From positions 1 through 46,421 of the forward strand of contig JALERO010000103.1 in the NCBI GenBank assembly GCA_022764265.1: DNA of 46,421 bases, in the 5' to 3' direction. Each line of letters begins with the position of its first letter. Within the stretch, counting starts at the first letter, position 1. The notes under the pieces are model-generated. The model made no database searches, had not been told where the DNA came from, and was given only the letters and a program-made list of their open reading frames with translations. A program made the position numbers and the translations under genes. This document shows, in pieces, positions 1-8,124 of this stretch. Source of the stretch: Eubacterium sp. Lineage in GTDB: Bacteria; Bacillota; Clostridia; Lachnospirales; Lachnospiraceae.

Positions 1-348
1 TGTAACCTGGATCATGAGATCATTTACATGAATCCGGCAGCAATTGGTCGTTACCATAAAAGTGGCGGTGTGAAATTGATTGGGAAGAGTCTGCTGGATT
101 GCCATAACGAAAAATCCAATGAAATGATCAGGAAAGTGATTGCATGGTTTAGAGAAAGCGCAGACCATAATATGATTTATACCTTCCATAACGAAAAAGA
201 AAACAAAGATGTTTATATGGTAGCTCTCCGCGATGAGGCACAGAATCTAATCGGATACTATGAAAAACATGAATATAGAAACAAAGAAACCGCAAAACGG
301 TACGATTTTTCGCAGTCTTTGGTACTGGCGCAAAATGGCATGATTTGA
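1..348 (+). CDS. PAS-domain protein, 3' end only
   Basis: The reading frame is open from the first base of the window (the nine codons before the track's ATG at 28 are also open), so this is the C-terminal part of a gene that starts upstream. About 115 residues are visible. The stretch NPAAIGRYHKSGG followed by GKSLLDCHNEKSN and IGYYEKHEY looks like a PAS-type sensor fold of the kind found in small clostridial PAS proteins; the ligand is unknown. No membrane segment, kinase or output domain is visible before the stop at 346-348, so any output domain would have to lie upstream. A short hairpin, AGCAAC-acaga-GTTGCT (356-372), follows but has no T-run. The family call rests on recalled sequence resemblance. 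Confidence 0.6.
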   Translation, partial: CNLDHEIIYMNPAAIGRYHKSGGVKLIGKSLLDCHNEKSNEMIRKVIAWFRESADHNMIYTFHNEKENKDVYMVALRDEAQNLIGYYEKHEYRNKETAKRYDFSQSLVLAQNGMI

Positions 349-371
349 TATCTTTAGCAACACAGAGTTGC

Positions 372-399
372 TTGCCTGAAAAGAAAGAATTGATATAAT
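372..399 (+). promoter_or_regulatory. Sigma-A promoter of the HTH/zinc-ribbon gene
   Basis: TTGCCT (372-377), 16 bp spacer, TATAAT (394-399). Transcription would start near 406, leaving almost no room for a ribosome site before the ATG at 421. This favours the second ATG at 436, which has GGAGG 8 nt upstream. Confidence 0.6.
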
Positions 400-420
400 A
401 TTTCTATAGAGGATTTTTCT

Positions 421-873
421 ATGGAGGATAAAAGGATGGAAACAAAGAATGTTATATTAGAACTCCGCACGAAAAGTGGATTATCGCAGGAAGAACTAGC
501 AGAGAAAATCATGGTTACAAGACAGGCGGTTTCCCGTTGGGAAAATGGCGAGACGGTACCGAATACAGAAACATTAAAGCTCTTATCCAGAGTATTTGAT
601 GTTTCAATCAATACACTTCTGGGGGAGCCGAGACAGCTGATCTGTCAATGCTGTGGAATGCCACTGGAGGATTCCCAAATCAGCAAAGAACCCAATGGTG
701 ATTTTAATGAAGAATATTGTAAGTGGTGCTACGCAGATGGCGAATTCAAGTATACCAGTAAAGAGCAGCTGATTGATTTTTGCGCGGAACATTTGGCAAC
801 GGAGGACTGGCCTGAAGAACAGGTACGAGCCCATATGGAAGCCGTAGTACCGAAACTGAATCATTGGAAATAA
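421..873 (+). CDS. HTH (XRE/Cro) regulator with C-terminal zinc-ribbon domain
   Basis: The protein has two parts. Residues about 8-65 are a Cro/C1-type helix-turn-helix (LSQEELAEKIMVTRQAVSRWENG). The C-terminal half begins CQCCGMPLED and continues with EYCKWCYADGEF, a Cys-rich putative zinc-binding domain otherwise seen as a free-standing small protein in Firmicutes. The first half should bind DNA; the role of the second is unknown, possibly metal or effector sensing. Two starts are possible: ATG 421 (AGAGGA 7 nt upstream) or ATG 436 (METKNVILEL, with GGAGG 8 nt upstream). I favour 436 because the promoter would start transcription at about 406. The gene stands alone, with its own promoter and a separate promoter for the next gene. 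Confidence 0.75.
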   Translation: MEDKRMETKNVILELRTKSGLSQEELAEKIMVTRQAVSRWENGETVPNTETLKLLSRVFDVSINTLLGEPRQLICQCCGMPLEDSQISKEPNGDFNEEYCKWCYADGEFKYTSKEQLIDFCAEHLATEDWPEEQVRAHMEAVVPKLNHWK

Positions 874-894
874 AAATCAGCCCGGTTCTTCTCA

Positions 895-923
895 TTGTAA
901 ATTCCAGGTGCTTCATGTATAAT
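895..923 (+). promoter_or_regulatory. Sigma-A promoter of the ygiQ-recU operon
   Basis: TTGTAA (895-900), 17 bp spacer, TATAAT (918-923), about 32 bp before the AGGAG/ATG of the radical SAM gene. Confidence 0.65.
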
Positions 924-954
924 CAGGTAGAAGAACGTGATTAGGAGAATAACT

Positions 955-2874
955 ATGTCTAAAACCAACGGTTTTTTACCGACGAATAGAATAGAGATGA
1001 GAGAGAGGGGCTGGGAACAGGCAGACTTTGTCTACATTTCCGGCGATGCCTACGTAGACCATCCATCCTTCGGAGCTGCCATTATCACAAGGCTCCTCGA
1101 AGATGCCGGATACAAAGTCGCTTTCATTGCCCAACCTGATTGGAAAGATGACAAAAGCATCACCGTCTGTGGGGAACCCAGACTTGCCTTTCTGGTTTCT
1201 GCCGGCAATATGGATTCCATGGTCAACCATTATACGGTATCCAAAAAAAGACGACACCAGGATGCCTACACGCCGGGAGGAGGATTTTCCAGAAGGCCCG
1301 ACCGGGCAACGATTGTATACAGCAATTTGATTCGAAGAACCTATAAACATACTCCGATTTTACTGGGAGGAATCGAGGCGTCTCTTCGGAGAATGGCCCA
1401 TTACGATTACTGGAGTGATAAAGTAAAACGTTCTGTCCTGCTGGATGCGGGAGCGGATCTTTTAATGTACGGTATGGGAGAGCATTCGGTGCTGGAGATA
1501 GCGGAAGCTCTGGATAGCGGAATGGATGTGAAAGATATCACATATGTGAGAGGGACTGTGTTCCGCTGCCGTTCGCTGGAAGAACTGAGTGGTGAATATG
1601 AATTACTTCCTTCTTATCCGGAAATACTGGAATCAAAGAAACGCTATGCCCAAAGCTATTATCAGCAATATGTAAATACCGATGCCATCACCGCGAAACG
1701 GCTGGTGGAACCTTATAAAGAGAAAGAATATGTAGTGCAGAATCCACCGGCGCTGCCTCTGACCACAGAAGAGATGGATCATGTATACGATCTTCCGTAT
1801 ATGAGAACCTGGCATCCTTCCTATGATGAGGAGGATGGTGTGCCGGCCATAGAGGAAGTCCGGTTTTCGCTGGTCAGCAACCGGGGATGCTTTGGGGGCT
1901 GCAATTTCTGTGCGCTCACCTTCCATCAGGGCAGAAGGGTTCAGGTGAGAAGTCACGAATCCCTCTTAAAAGAGGCTGAACTTCTGACCAAGGATCCACA
2001 TTTTAAAGGATACATTCACGATGTGGGAGGCCCAACGGCAGACTTCCGACATCCTGCCTGCAAAAAGCAATTGGAGAAAGGTGTCTGCAGTCACCGTCAA
2101 TGTCTTTTCCCGAAACCTTGTCCGAATCTGGACAGCAGTCATGAGGATTATATCAATCTGCTCCGGAAGCTGCGACAGATTAAAGGAGTAAAAAAAGTAT
2201 TCATCCGATCCGGCATCCGCTTTGATTATGTGCTGGCGGATAAAAAACAGGATTTTATGAAAGAACTTTGCAATTATCATGTGAGCGGACAGCTGAAGGT
2301 AGCACCGGAACACATCTGTGATTCGGTATTGTCCATGATGGGCAAGCCGGGAAATGAGGTTTACGAGAAGTTTGTTCAGGTTTATCACAAGACCAACAAA
2401 TTCATCGGTAAGAAACAATTTCTGGTTCCATATCTGATGTCTTCTCATCCGGGTTCCGGTCTAAAAGAGGCCGTAGCGCTGGCTGAGTATGTGAGGGATC
2501 TTGGTTATATGCCCGAGCAGGTACAGGATTATTACCCGACTCCTGGTACCATTTCCACCTGTATGTATTATACGGGGCTTGATCCGCGAACCATGAAACC
2601 GGTTTATGTGCCGCGAACCATGAAGGAAAAACAGATGCAGCGGGCATTGATTCAGTACCGAAATCCGGAGAATTATGAGCTGGTTCGGGAGGCACTGATC
2701 AAGGCAGGAAGGGAAGACCTTATAGGCTTTGATGAAAAATGCCTGATTGCACCAAGGAAAATGGCAGCGCCGCCGCGGAAAAAGAATGACAGAAAGTCCA
2801 CAGAACAGGCGAAAAGGAAAAAGAAAACCATTCGCAATGTTCATAAAAAGAAAACCAAAGGTTCCGGAAGATAG
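955..2874 (+). CDS. YgiQ-family radical SAM protein
   Basis: Large radical SAM protein of the YgiQ family (UPF0313), about 639 residues, full family length. Near residue 311 it carries the 4Fe-4S/AdoMet motif CFGGCNFC (CX3CX2C). The N-terminal part (ERGWEQADFVYISGDAYVDHPSFG) is the typical YgiQ N-domain, and the tail is very basic (RKKKNDRKSTEQAKRKKK). The biochemical reaction of the family is not established. The track starts at a GTG at 937, but ATG 955 (MSKTNGFLP) has AGGAG at 943-947 with 7 nt spacing and is the better start. It leads a tight run: the SDR gene begins 9 nt after its stop. Confidence 0.9.
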   Translation: MSKTNGFLPTNRIEMRERGWEQADFVYISGDAYVDHPSFGAAIITRLLEDAGYKVAFIAQPDWKDDKSITVCGEPRLAFLVSAGNMDSMVNHYTVSKKRRHQDAYTPGGGFSRRPDRATIVYSNLIRRTYKHTPILLGGIEASLRRMAHYDYWSDKVKRSVLLDAGADLLMYGMGEHSVLEIAEALDSGMDVKDITYVRGTVFRCRSLEELSGEYELLPSYPEILESKKRYAQSYYQQYVNTDAITAKRLVEPYKEKEYVVQNPPALPLTTEEMDHVYDLPYMRTWHPSYDEEDGVPAIEEVRFSLVSNRGCFGGCNFCALTFHQGRRVQVRSHESLLKEAELLTKDPHFKGYIHDVGGPTADFRHPACKKQLEKGVCSHRQCLFPKPCPNLDSSHEDYINLLRKLRQIKGVKKVFIRSGIRFDYVLADKKQDFMKELCNYHVSGQLKVAPEHICDSVLSMMGKPGNEVYEKFVQVYHKTNKFIGKKQFLVPYLMSSHPGSGLKEAVALAEYVRDLGYMPEQVQDYYPTPGTISTCMYYTGLDPRTMKPVYVPRTMKEKQMQRALIQYRNPENYELVREALIKAGREDLIGFDEKCLIAPRKMAAPPRKKNDRKSTEQAKRKKKTIRNVHKKKTKGSGR

Positions 2875-2883
2875 GAGGATGAC

Positions 2884-3654
2884 ATGAGAATAGGAATCAT
2901 AACAGGCGCATCTTCCGGGATGGGCAAGGAATTTGTCAAGATTGCCATGGAAGAGAATCTGGGATTAGATGAAATCTGGGTGATTGCCAGAAGAAGAGAT
3001 CGATTGGAGGCCTGGCAGAAGCATTATAAAGAACAGGCCTTTCGTGTGCTCCCATTGGATTTTCAGAAGAAAGAAGATATGGAAGAACTGAAACAGAAAC
3101 TGGAAGAAACCACTCCGCAGATTGCTCTCATGATTCACAGTGCAGGATTTGGAATCATGGGTCGTATTGAAGAAATTTCGCTGAAAGAGCAGGCGGAGAT
3201 GGTGGATGTTAACTGCCGAAGTGTGGTGGAACTGACATCTATCGTCCTTCCTTATATGGAAGAAAATGGACGTATGATTTATATGGCTTCTTCCGCGGCA
3301 TTTATTCCGCAGCCGGGATTTGCGGTGTACGCGGCAACCAAGTCCTTTGTTTTGAGTTATATTCGAAGCCTTCGGGCAGAGATGCGATACAGAAATCTGA
3401 AAATCACTGCGGTCTGTCCGGGGGCGGTGAAAACGGAATTTTTTAACCGGGCAGCAGAGAAAAAACATGTTCCGGCCTACAAAAAAATGGTGATGGCGGA
3501 TCCGAAAAAGGTTGTGAAAAAAGCCTGGAGAGATAACCTGATGGATCGGGAGCTGTCAGTGTACGGCAAGCCAATGCAATTATTTTATCTGGGGACAAAA
3601 ATCATTCCCCACCGTTTTATTCTACATTTTATGGGAAGGAAGAAAGGCGCATGA
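2884..3654 (+). CDS. Short-chain dehydrogenase/reductase (SDR)
   Basis: A 256-residue classical SDR oxidoreductase. It has the nucleotide-binding TGASSGMG at residues 7-14, an NCR segment in the position of the family NAG/NxS region, a Ser in ASSAAF, and the catalytic pair YAATK (YxxxK). The Arg-rich stretch after the first strand (VIARRRDRL) suggests preference for NADP(H), which is inference. The substrate cannot be read from sequence. AGGAGG lies 5 nt before the ATG. The stop overlaps the ATG of the next gene by 4 nt (ATGA), so it is translationally coupled to the pseudouridine synthase. Confidence 0.88.
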   Translation: MRIGIITGASSGMGKEFVKIAMEENLGLDEIWVIARRRDRLEAWQKHYKEQAFRVLPLDFQKKEDMEELKQKLEETTPQIALMIHSAGFGIMGRIEEISLKEQAEMVDVNCRSVVELTSIVLPYMEENGRMIYMASSAAFIPQPGFAVYAATKSFVLSYIRSLRAEMRYRNLKITAVCPGAVKTEFFNRAAEKKHVPAYKKMVMADPKKVVKKAWRDNLMDRELSVYGKPMQLFYLGTKIIPHRFILHFMGRKKGA

Positions 3655-4685
3655 GAGAGGTCAGAATTACAAAAGCACAGGCCGGGCAGAGATTGGACCG
3701 TTTTCTGGGCAAATATCTCCCCGAAGCTTCTTCCGGCTTCCTTCACAAAATGCTTCGCAAAAAAAATATCAAATTAAATGAAAAAAAAGCAGAAGGAAAT
3801 GAAAAGCTGGCCGATGGGGACCGAATTCAGATTTATTTTTCCGAAGAGACCCTGGACAAATTTACAGGAAGTCAGCAGAAAAAAACAACGGAACACAAGG
3901 AACTTTCCCGGGAACAACAAAACTTACGAAGTCAGGTTCGCCTGTTGTTTGCCTCAGAAAATGTACTGATTTTCCACAAACCGGCGGGAATGCTTACTCA
4001 AAAAGCCGATCCAAAGGATGATTCCCTGAACGATTATCTGTTGGATTATTGCATGGAGAAAGGCTATGTGGACGAGCAGACACTGAAAAGCTTCCGCCCC
4101 TCTGTGGCCAACCGCCTTGACCGGAACACCAGCGGTATTGTCCTGTGCGGGATTACAACCGTAGGGCTTCAGACTTTGAGTCTGCTCTTAAAAGAAAGAA
4201 AGCTGGAGAAAAATTATCTGTGCCTTGTCAAAGGCAGAGTGGAGAAAAATCAGAAGATCAGAGGCTATTTAAAGAAAAACGAGATCGACAACCGTGTGAC
4301 ATTATATCAGAAACCGGTGGAGGGAGCTGTTCCTATCGAGACCTGGTATCAGGTGGTGAGCCGTTCAGAGCAGGCGTCACTCCTGCAGGTTCGTCTGATT
4401 ACCGGAAAAAGCCATCAGATCCGTGCCCATCTGGCATCGATTGGATATCCTATATTTGGAGACGGAAAATATGGTAACCGGTCATGGAATGACCGACTTC
4501 GGAAAGAAAAGGGTGTAAAATATCAGATGCTTCACAGCTATGAACTGAAAGTGCCGGAAGGCCTTACTTTGCCGTTAAAAGAGCTGGAAGGATTACATAT
4601 TGTGGATCCGGTTCCGGCTGATTTTGCAAGGATACTTGGCGCCTTTGAACTGCAGAATTCTTCTGTTCAGACGGAGGAAGAATAA
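3651..4685 (+). CDS. RluA-family pseudouridine synthase with S4 domain
   Basis: A 344-residue RNA pseudouridine synthase of the RluA/RluC/RluD family. An S4-like RNA-binding domain occupies the N-terminus (QRLDRFLGKYL, then NIKLNEKKAE). The catalytic motif is NRLDRNTSGIVLC, where the Asp in RLDRNTSG is the nucleophile of the family. The later GKSHQIRAHLASIGYPIFGD is also typical. The target is probably 23S rRNA, but the exact site cannot be assigned. The start overlaps the SDR stop and the stop overlaps recU by one base (TAATG). Confidence 0.88.
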   Translation: MREVRITKAQAGQRLDRFLGKYLPEASSGFLHKMLRKKNIKLNEKKAEGNEKLADGDRIQIYFSEETLDKFTGSQQKKTTEHKELSREQQNLRSQVRLLFASENVLIFHKPAGMLTQKADPKDDSLNDYLLDYCMEKGYVDEQTLKSFRPSVANRLDRNTSGIVLCGITTVGLQTLSLLLKERKLEKNYLCLVKGRVEKNQKIRGYLKKNEIDNRVTLYQKPVEGAVPIETWYQVVSRSEQASLLQVRLITGKSHQIRAHLASIGYPIFGDGKYGNRSWNDRLRKEKGVKYQMLHSYELKVPEGLTLPLKELEGLHIVDPVPADFARILGAFELQNSSVQTEEE

Positions 4686-5233
4686 TGGCTACTTGGAATT
4701 CCAGAGGACTTCGAGGCTCCGTTCTCGAAGAAATGATTAATTATACCAATCAGAAATATAGAGATAAAAAACTGGCGCTGATTCAGAAGATACCGACTCC
4801 GATCACCCCGGTCCGTTTTGATAAGAACAGCCGGCATATCACGCTGGCTTATTTTGAGCAGAAAAGTACCGTGGATTACATCGGCGCCGTACAGGGAATT
4901 CCTGTCTGTTTTGATGCCAAGGAATGTGCTGTTGACACGTTCCCCCTGCAGAACATTCATCCCCATCAGGTGGACTTCATGGGAGCCTTTGAAGAACAGG
5001 GCGGAATCAGTTTTCTGCTGATATACTATTCCCATCGGCAGGAGTGTTACTATTTACGTTACACAGAGATGATGAGATATTGGAACCGGATGAAGGACGG
5101 AGGACAGAAAAACTTTAAATATGCAGAATTGGACTCTGATTACTTCGTTCCTTCCGGCGGAGGGGTAGCTCTACATTATCTTGTCAATTTGCAAAAGGAC
5201 TTGGAAGAAAGAAATAATCCATTTGCCATTTGA
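4685..5233 (+). CDS. recU: Holliday junction resolvase RecU
   Basis: A 182-residue protein matching RecU, the Gram-positive Holliday junction-cleaving nuclease used in recombinational repair and chromosome segregation. Family features visible: N-terminal NSRGLRGSVLEEMINYTN, the PTPITPVRFD segment, STVDYIGAVQGIPVCFDAKE (acidic/Lys metal-binding PD-(D/E)xK core), and FPLQNIHPHQVDFM with EEQGGISFLLI. It is slightly shorter than the roughly 200-residue B. subtilis protein. In B. subtilis recU is paired with the PBP gene ponA; here it is the last gene of the ygiQ operon and no PBP is adjacent. The start overlaps the upstream stop (TAATG). Confidence 0.9.
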   Translation: MATWNSRGLRGSVLEEMINYTNQKYRDKKLALIQKIPTPITPVRFDKNSRHITLAYFEQKSTVDYIGAVQGIPVCFDAKECAVDTFPLQNIHPHQVDFMGAFEEQGGISFLLIYYSHRQECYYLRYTEMMRYWNRMKDGGQKNFKYAELDSDYFVPSGGGVALHYLVNLQKDLEERNNPFAI

Positions 5234-5258
5234 CGAACGGTTATTTTTCATATATAAT
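5230..5258 (+). promoter_or_regulatory. Sigma-A promoter of yicC-remA-gmk-rpoZ
   Basis: TTGACG (5230-5235), 17 bp spacer, TATAAT (5253-5258). The -35 hexamer contains the TGA stop codon of recU. Confidence 0.7.
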
Positions 5259-5303
5259 AAAATTCTATTATTTTGCACAGATATGAGTAATGAGGTGAGA
5301 AAA

Positions 5304-6182
5304 GTGATAAAAAGCATGACCGGATTTGGCCGCAGCGAGCTTGTGACCGACCAGTGCAAAATCAGTGTGGAGATCAAGGCGGTCAATCACAGATATTGTG
5401 ATTTGAACGTGAAGATACCGAAGAAGTTAAACAGTCTGGAGACGGCGGTCAGAAACTTTCTGAAGAAGTCGGTGAATCGCGGAAAGCTGGATGTATATAT
5501 CAACTACGAAGATTTGTCAGAGCACACAGACTGTGTGCGGATCAATGAAGGGCTGAGTCGGGAATATTTCCGGGCTTTTACCAATATCAGCGAGTTGTTG
5601 GGCATTCCCAACGATGTGACTTCGATGAAGATCGGCAGAATGCCGGAGGTAATGTCTCTCGAAGATTCCAGGGTGGATCCGGAAGCGATGGAAGGCACTT
5701 TACTGCAGGCAGTGGAACAGGCTCTTGTTCAGTTTACTGACAGCAGAATCAAGGAAGGCACTCATTTGAAGGATGATATTCTGGATAAACTTCACGGAAT
5801 GGAAGATAAAGTGACGGAGATTGAGAAACGATATCCTCAGATGGTCAGCGATTACCGCAAGAAGCTTGAGGATAAAGTGAAGGATATTCTTGCCGACGCC
5901 AATATCGATGAGAGTCGGATTGCCACAGAAGTCGTCATCTACGCCGATAAGATTTGCGTGGATGAGGAGACGGTGCGTCTGAGAAGCCATATAAAGAATA
6001 TGGAGGACGAGCTGAACCGCGGAGGAAATGTGGGAAGGAAACTGGACTTTATCGCCCAGGAGATGAACCGGGAAGCCAACACGATTTTGTCAAAGGCCAA
6101 CGATATCACGATTTCCAACACCGCAATTGATCTGAAGACCGAGATTGAGAAAATCCGGGAACAGGTTCAGAATATAGAATAA
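5304..6182 (+). CDS. YicC-family endoribonuclease-like protein
   Basis: YicC/YloC-family protein of 292 residues, the usual length. The family N-terminus IKSMTGFGRSE is followed by VEIKAVNHRYCDLNVKIPK. The C-terminal family domain holds GRKLDFIAQEMNREANTILSKAND. E. coli YicC has been described as an endoribonuclease; activity here is inference. The track starts at 5181, but the GTG at 5304 is preferred: it follows GAGGTGA by 5 nt, gives the conserved VIKSMTGFGR start and lies downstream of the promoter. First gene of a yicC-remA-gmk-rpoZ string also conserved in Bacillus. Confidence 0.9.
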   Translation: MIKSMTGFGRSELVTDQCKISVEIKAVNHRYCDLNVKIPKKLNSLETAVRNFLKKSVNRGKLDVYINYEDLSEHTDCVRINEGLSREYFRAFTNISELLGIPNDVTSMKIGRMPEVMSLEDSRVDPEAMEGTLLQAVEQALVQFTDSRIKEGTHLKDDILDKLHGMEDKVTEIEKRYPQMVSDYRKKLEDKVKDILADANIDESRIATEVVIYADKICVDEETVRLRSHIKNMEDELNRGGNVGRKLDFIAQEMNREANTILSKANDITISNTAIDLKTEIEKIREQVQNIE

Positions 6183-6197
6183 GGTTGACGGTATACC

Positions 6198-6434
6198 ATG
6201 GCACATTTAATTAATATAGGATTTGGGAACATGGTCAATGGAGACAAGATCATTTCCATGGTCAGCACCGATGCCGCACCCATTAAGCGTATGATTCAGA
6301 ACGCCAGAGATGAGGGAAGAGCGGTGGACGCGACCTGCGGGCGTCGAACCCGTACCGTTTTGGTTATGGAGAGCGGACATCTTGTTTTGTCCGCCTTGAC
6401 AACGGAGACCATTGCAGCCCGCTGTCAGGAATAA
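6198..6434 (+). CDS. remA: RemA-family DNA-binding regulator
   Basis: A 78-residue protein of the RemA/DUF370 family, matching the B. subtilis extracellular-matrix regulator almost along its length (HLINIGFGNMV, SMVSTDAAPIKRMIQ, DATCGRRTRTV). In B. subtilis RemA forms ring-like oligomers that bind DNA and activate biofilm matrix and osmoprotection genes; whether it does so here is unknown. It sits between yicC and gmk as in Bacillus. The ribosome site is weak (AAGG about 12 nt upstream), suggesting coupling to yicC, 15 nt away. Confidence 0.9.
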   Translation: MAHLINIGFGNMVNGDKIISMVSTDAAPIKRMIQNARDEGRAVDATCGRRTRTVLVMESGHLVLSALTTETIAARCQE

Positions 6435-6462
6435 AAGAGAATAGGGATGAGGATAGAGAGGA

Positions 6463-7089
6463 ATGGATAAGAAAGGAACACTGGTTGTAATTTCAGGTTT
6501 TTCCGGGGCAGGAAAGGGAACCGTTTCCAGAGCCCTGGTGGAACGATATGGTTATCGGTTATCTGTGTCGGCAACGACAAGGGAACCGAGAAATGGGGAG
6601 GAAGACGGAAGAGATTATTTTTTTAAGACCGAAGAGGATTTCCTTCGACTGATCGATTATAATGGATTCATTGAATATGCCAAGTATGTGGATCACTATT
6701 ACGGTACCCCGAGAAAGTTTGTGGAAGATGGGTTGAAAGAAGGACAGGTAGTCATTCTGGAGATTGAAGTACAGGGTGCCATGAAGATCAAACAACAGTA
6801 TCCGGATGCAGTTTTACTCTTTATTACAGCCCCTTCCATTGAGGTCCTGAAAAACCGTCTGGTGGGAAGAGGAACCGAGAAGCCGGAGATTATTGAGAAA
6901 CGTATGCGTCGGGCGGCAGAAGAGGCAGAGAGTATAGGGCTGTATCAGTATATTGTCTGCAATGAGGAAGGCAAACTGGAAGAATGTATGAATACTATCC
7001 ATTCTATCATTGAAAGTGAGTCCTGCCGTGTTTCCGTTCGATCAGAATTTATCAACAGCCTGAAAGACGGTCTGAAAGAATACCAATAA
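6463..7089 (+). CDS. gmk: Guanylate kinase
   Basis: Guanylate kinase, 208 residues, phosphorylates GMP to GDP with ATP in the cytosol. The P-loop is GFSGAGKGT near residues 9-17. The GMP-binding region is present (SATTREPRNGEEDGRDYFF), as are FIEYAKYVDHYYGTP and the lid segment RLVGRGTEKPE with KRMRRAAEE. AGAGGA precedes the ATG. Standard member of the yicC-remA-gmk-rpoZ operon. Confidence 0.96.
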   Translation: MDKKGTLVVISGFSGAGKGTVSRALVERYGYRLSVSATTREPRNGEEDGRDYFFKTEEDFLRLIDYNGFIEYAKYVDHYYGTPRKFVEDGLKEGQVVILEIEVQGAMKIKQQYPDAVLLFITAPSIEVLKNRLVGRGTEKPEIIEKRMRRAAEEAESIGLYQYIVCNEEGKLEECMNTIHSIIESESCRVSVRSEFINSLKDGLKEYQ

Positions 7090-7125
7090 TAGTAACAACA
7101 GACAGAGCAGAAAGGAGCTATCATA

Positions 7126-7440
7126 ATGTTACATCCATCTTATACAGAACTTATGGAGAAAATAAACAGTGAGGAAGCCAGAGGAGAAGAACCGGCAATC
7201 AACAGCCGTTACTCCATTGTAATTGCATCTTCCAAGCGTGCGAGAGAGCTGATTGCAGGAGCAAAACCGCTGGTGGATGGCATGGAGGGAGAAAAACCAT
7301 TATCCATTGCCGTGAAAGAACTGTATGATTCCAAGATCAAGATTCTCCAGGACGAAGAAGAACTCGATTTTAATGATGAACTTGATTTTGAAGAAGACTT
7401 TGGCGATGAAGAAGAATTTTTGGAAGAAACGGAAGAGTAA
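7126..7440 (+). CDS. rpoZ: RNA polymerase omega subunit
   Basis: A 104-residue omega subunit that helps assemble beta-prime into RNA polymerase. Recognised by its position after gmk and by the omega core: NSRYSIVIASSKRARELIAG followed by KPLSIAVKELYDSKI. The C-terminal 25 or so residues are very acidic (DEEELDFNDELDFEEDFGDEEE), which is longer than the E. coli form. AAGGAG lies about 10 nt upstream. An intrinsic terminator begins 6 nt after the stop. Confidence 0.9.
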   Translation: MLHPSYTELMEKINSEEARGEEPAINSRYSIVIASSKRARELIAGAKPLVDGMEGEKPLSIAVKELYDSKIKILQDEEELDFNDELDFEEDFGDEEEFLEETEE

Positions 7441-8032
7441 AAGGGAGCAGGCACTGGAAAGTAGTGTCTGCTTTTTTCGCATCACATTTTTCTACGGTGT
7501 GACATTACTGCTGACGCTGGGAATGATGTTGTTGATTTTTCATTTTTCAGGAGAAAATGCAACACTCTCCTCCGATTTGAGTGGAGGTATCTGCGAGAGG
7601 ATCATTCATTTTATAAATCAGCGGTTTCAGCTTGGATGGAATCCGATCCAGATGGAGCAGTGGGCGGAACTGATAGAAACCCCAGTCCGCAAATGTGCGC
7701 ATTTTACAGAATATACTGTGCTGTCTGTTTGTGCGAACCTGCATGGATTCTCTCTGCTGCTCCTGAACAAAGGAGAAAAATATTCCGGGCAATCCCGGCG
7801 GGTGAAGCTTTCCATGGTGAGACCTCGCCTGGCTTACAGCAGTCTCTTCTGCGTGTTATATGCCATCAGTGATGAGATTCATCAATACTTTGTTCCGGGG
7901 AGAGCGTGCCGCTTTTTTGATGTTTGTGTGGATTCGGGCGGAATTCTTGCGGGCGCACTGCTGGTATGGCTGATTCTACGGATTGGGATCCGCCGAAAAA
8001 AGGAGGAAAGCAGAAATCGTTTTGTTTATTGA
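7406..8032 (+). CDS. VanZ-like membrane protein
   Basis: VanZ-family membrane protein. The conserved core is present: VRKCAHFTEYTVLSV, then SDEIHQYFVPGRACRFFDV and DSGGILAGALLVW. About four hydrophobic segments are visible. VanZ itself gives low-level teicoplanin resistance; most homologues have no proven role. The start is uncertain. The first usable ATG (7406) lies inside rpoZ and has no clear ribosome site, and a terminator hairpin (7446-7477) falls inside the N-terminal codons. Alternatives are CTG 7454 (AAGGGAG 6 nt upstream), GTG 7499 and ATG 7523; the last two leave little before the first membrane helix. Its stop lies in the -35 of the murE promoter. B. subtilis has coaBC at this locus instead. 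Confidence 0.75.
   Translation: MKKNFWKKRKSKREQALESSVCFFRITFFYGVTLLLTLGMMLLIFHFSGENATLSSDLSGGICERIIHFINQRFQLGWNPIQMEQWAELIETPVRKCAHFTEYTVLSVCANLHGFSLLLLNKGEKYSGQSRRVKLSMVRPRLAYSSLFCVLYAISDEIHQYFVPGRACRFFDVCVDSGGILAGALLVWLILRIGIRRKKEESRNRFVY
7446..7477 (+). terminator. Intrinsic terminator after rpoZ, inside the vanZ frame
   Basis: AGCAGGCACT pairs with AGTGTCTGCT (10 bp, one G-U pair), loop GGAAAGT, then TTTTTT. It begins 6 nt after the rpoZ stop and is spanned by the open vanZ reading frame, so it should reduce or condition vanZ expression. Confidence 0.7.
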
Positions 8033-8057
8033 CGGTGCTTTCACAAAAGGTTACAAT
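8029..8057 (+). promoter_or_regulatory. Sigma-A promoter of murE
   Basis: TTGACG (8029-8034), 17 bp spacer, TACAAT (8052-8057). The -35 contains the vanZ TGA stop codon. The leader to the murE ATG is about 60 nt. Confidence 0.65.
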
Positions 8058-8124
8058 ATTGATGATGCGTATTGAAGTAAATGTGAAGAAAAATAGAGAT
8101 TATCTCAGAAAGGGATGAATAAAG

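Noticed and set aside
7924-8118. 64-codon plus-strand ORF between vanZ and murE
   Set aside because: It overlaps the end of vanZ in another frame and covers the murE promoter; no family features.
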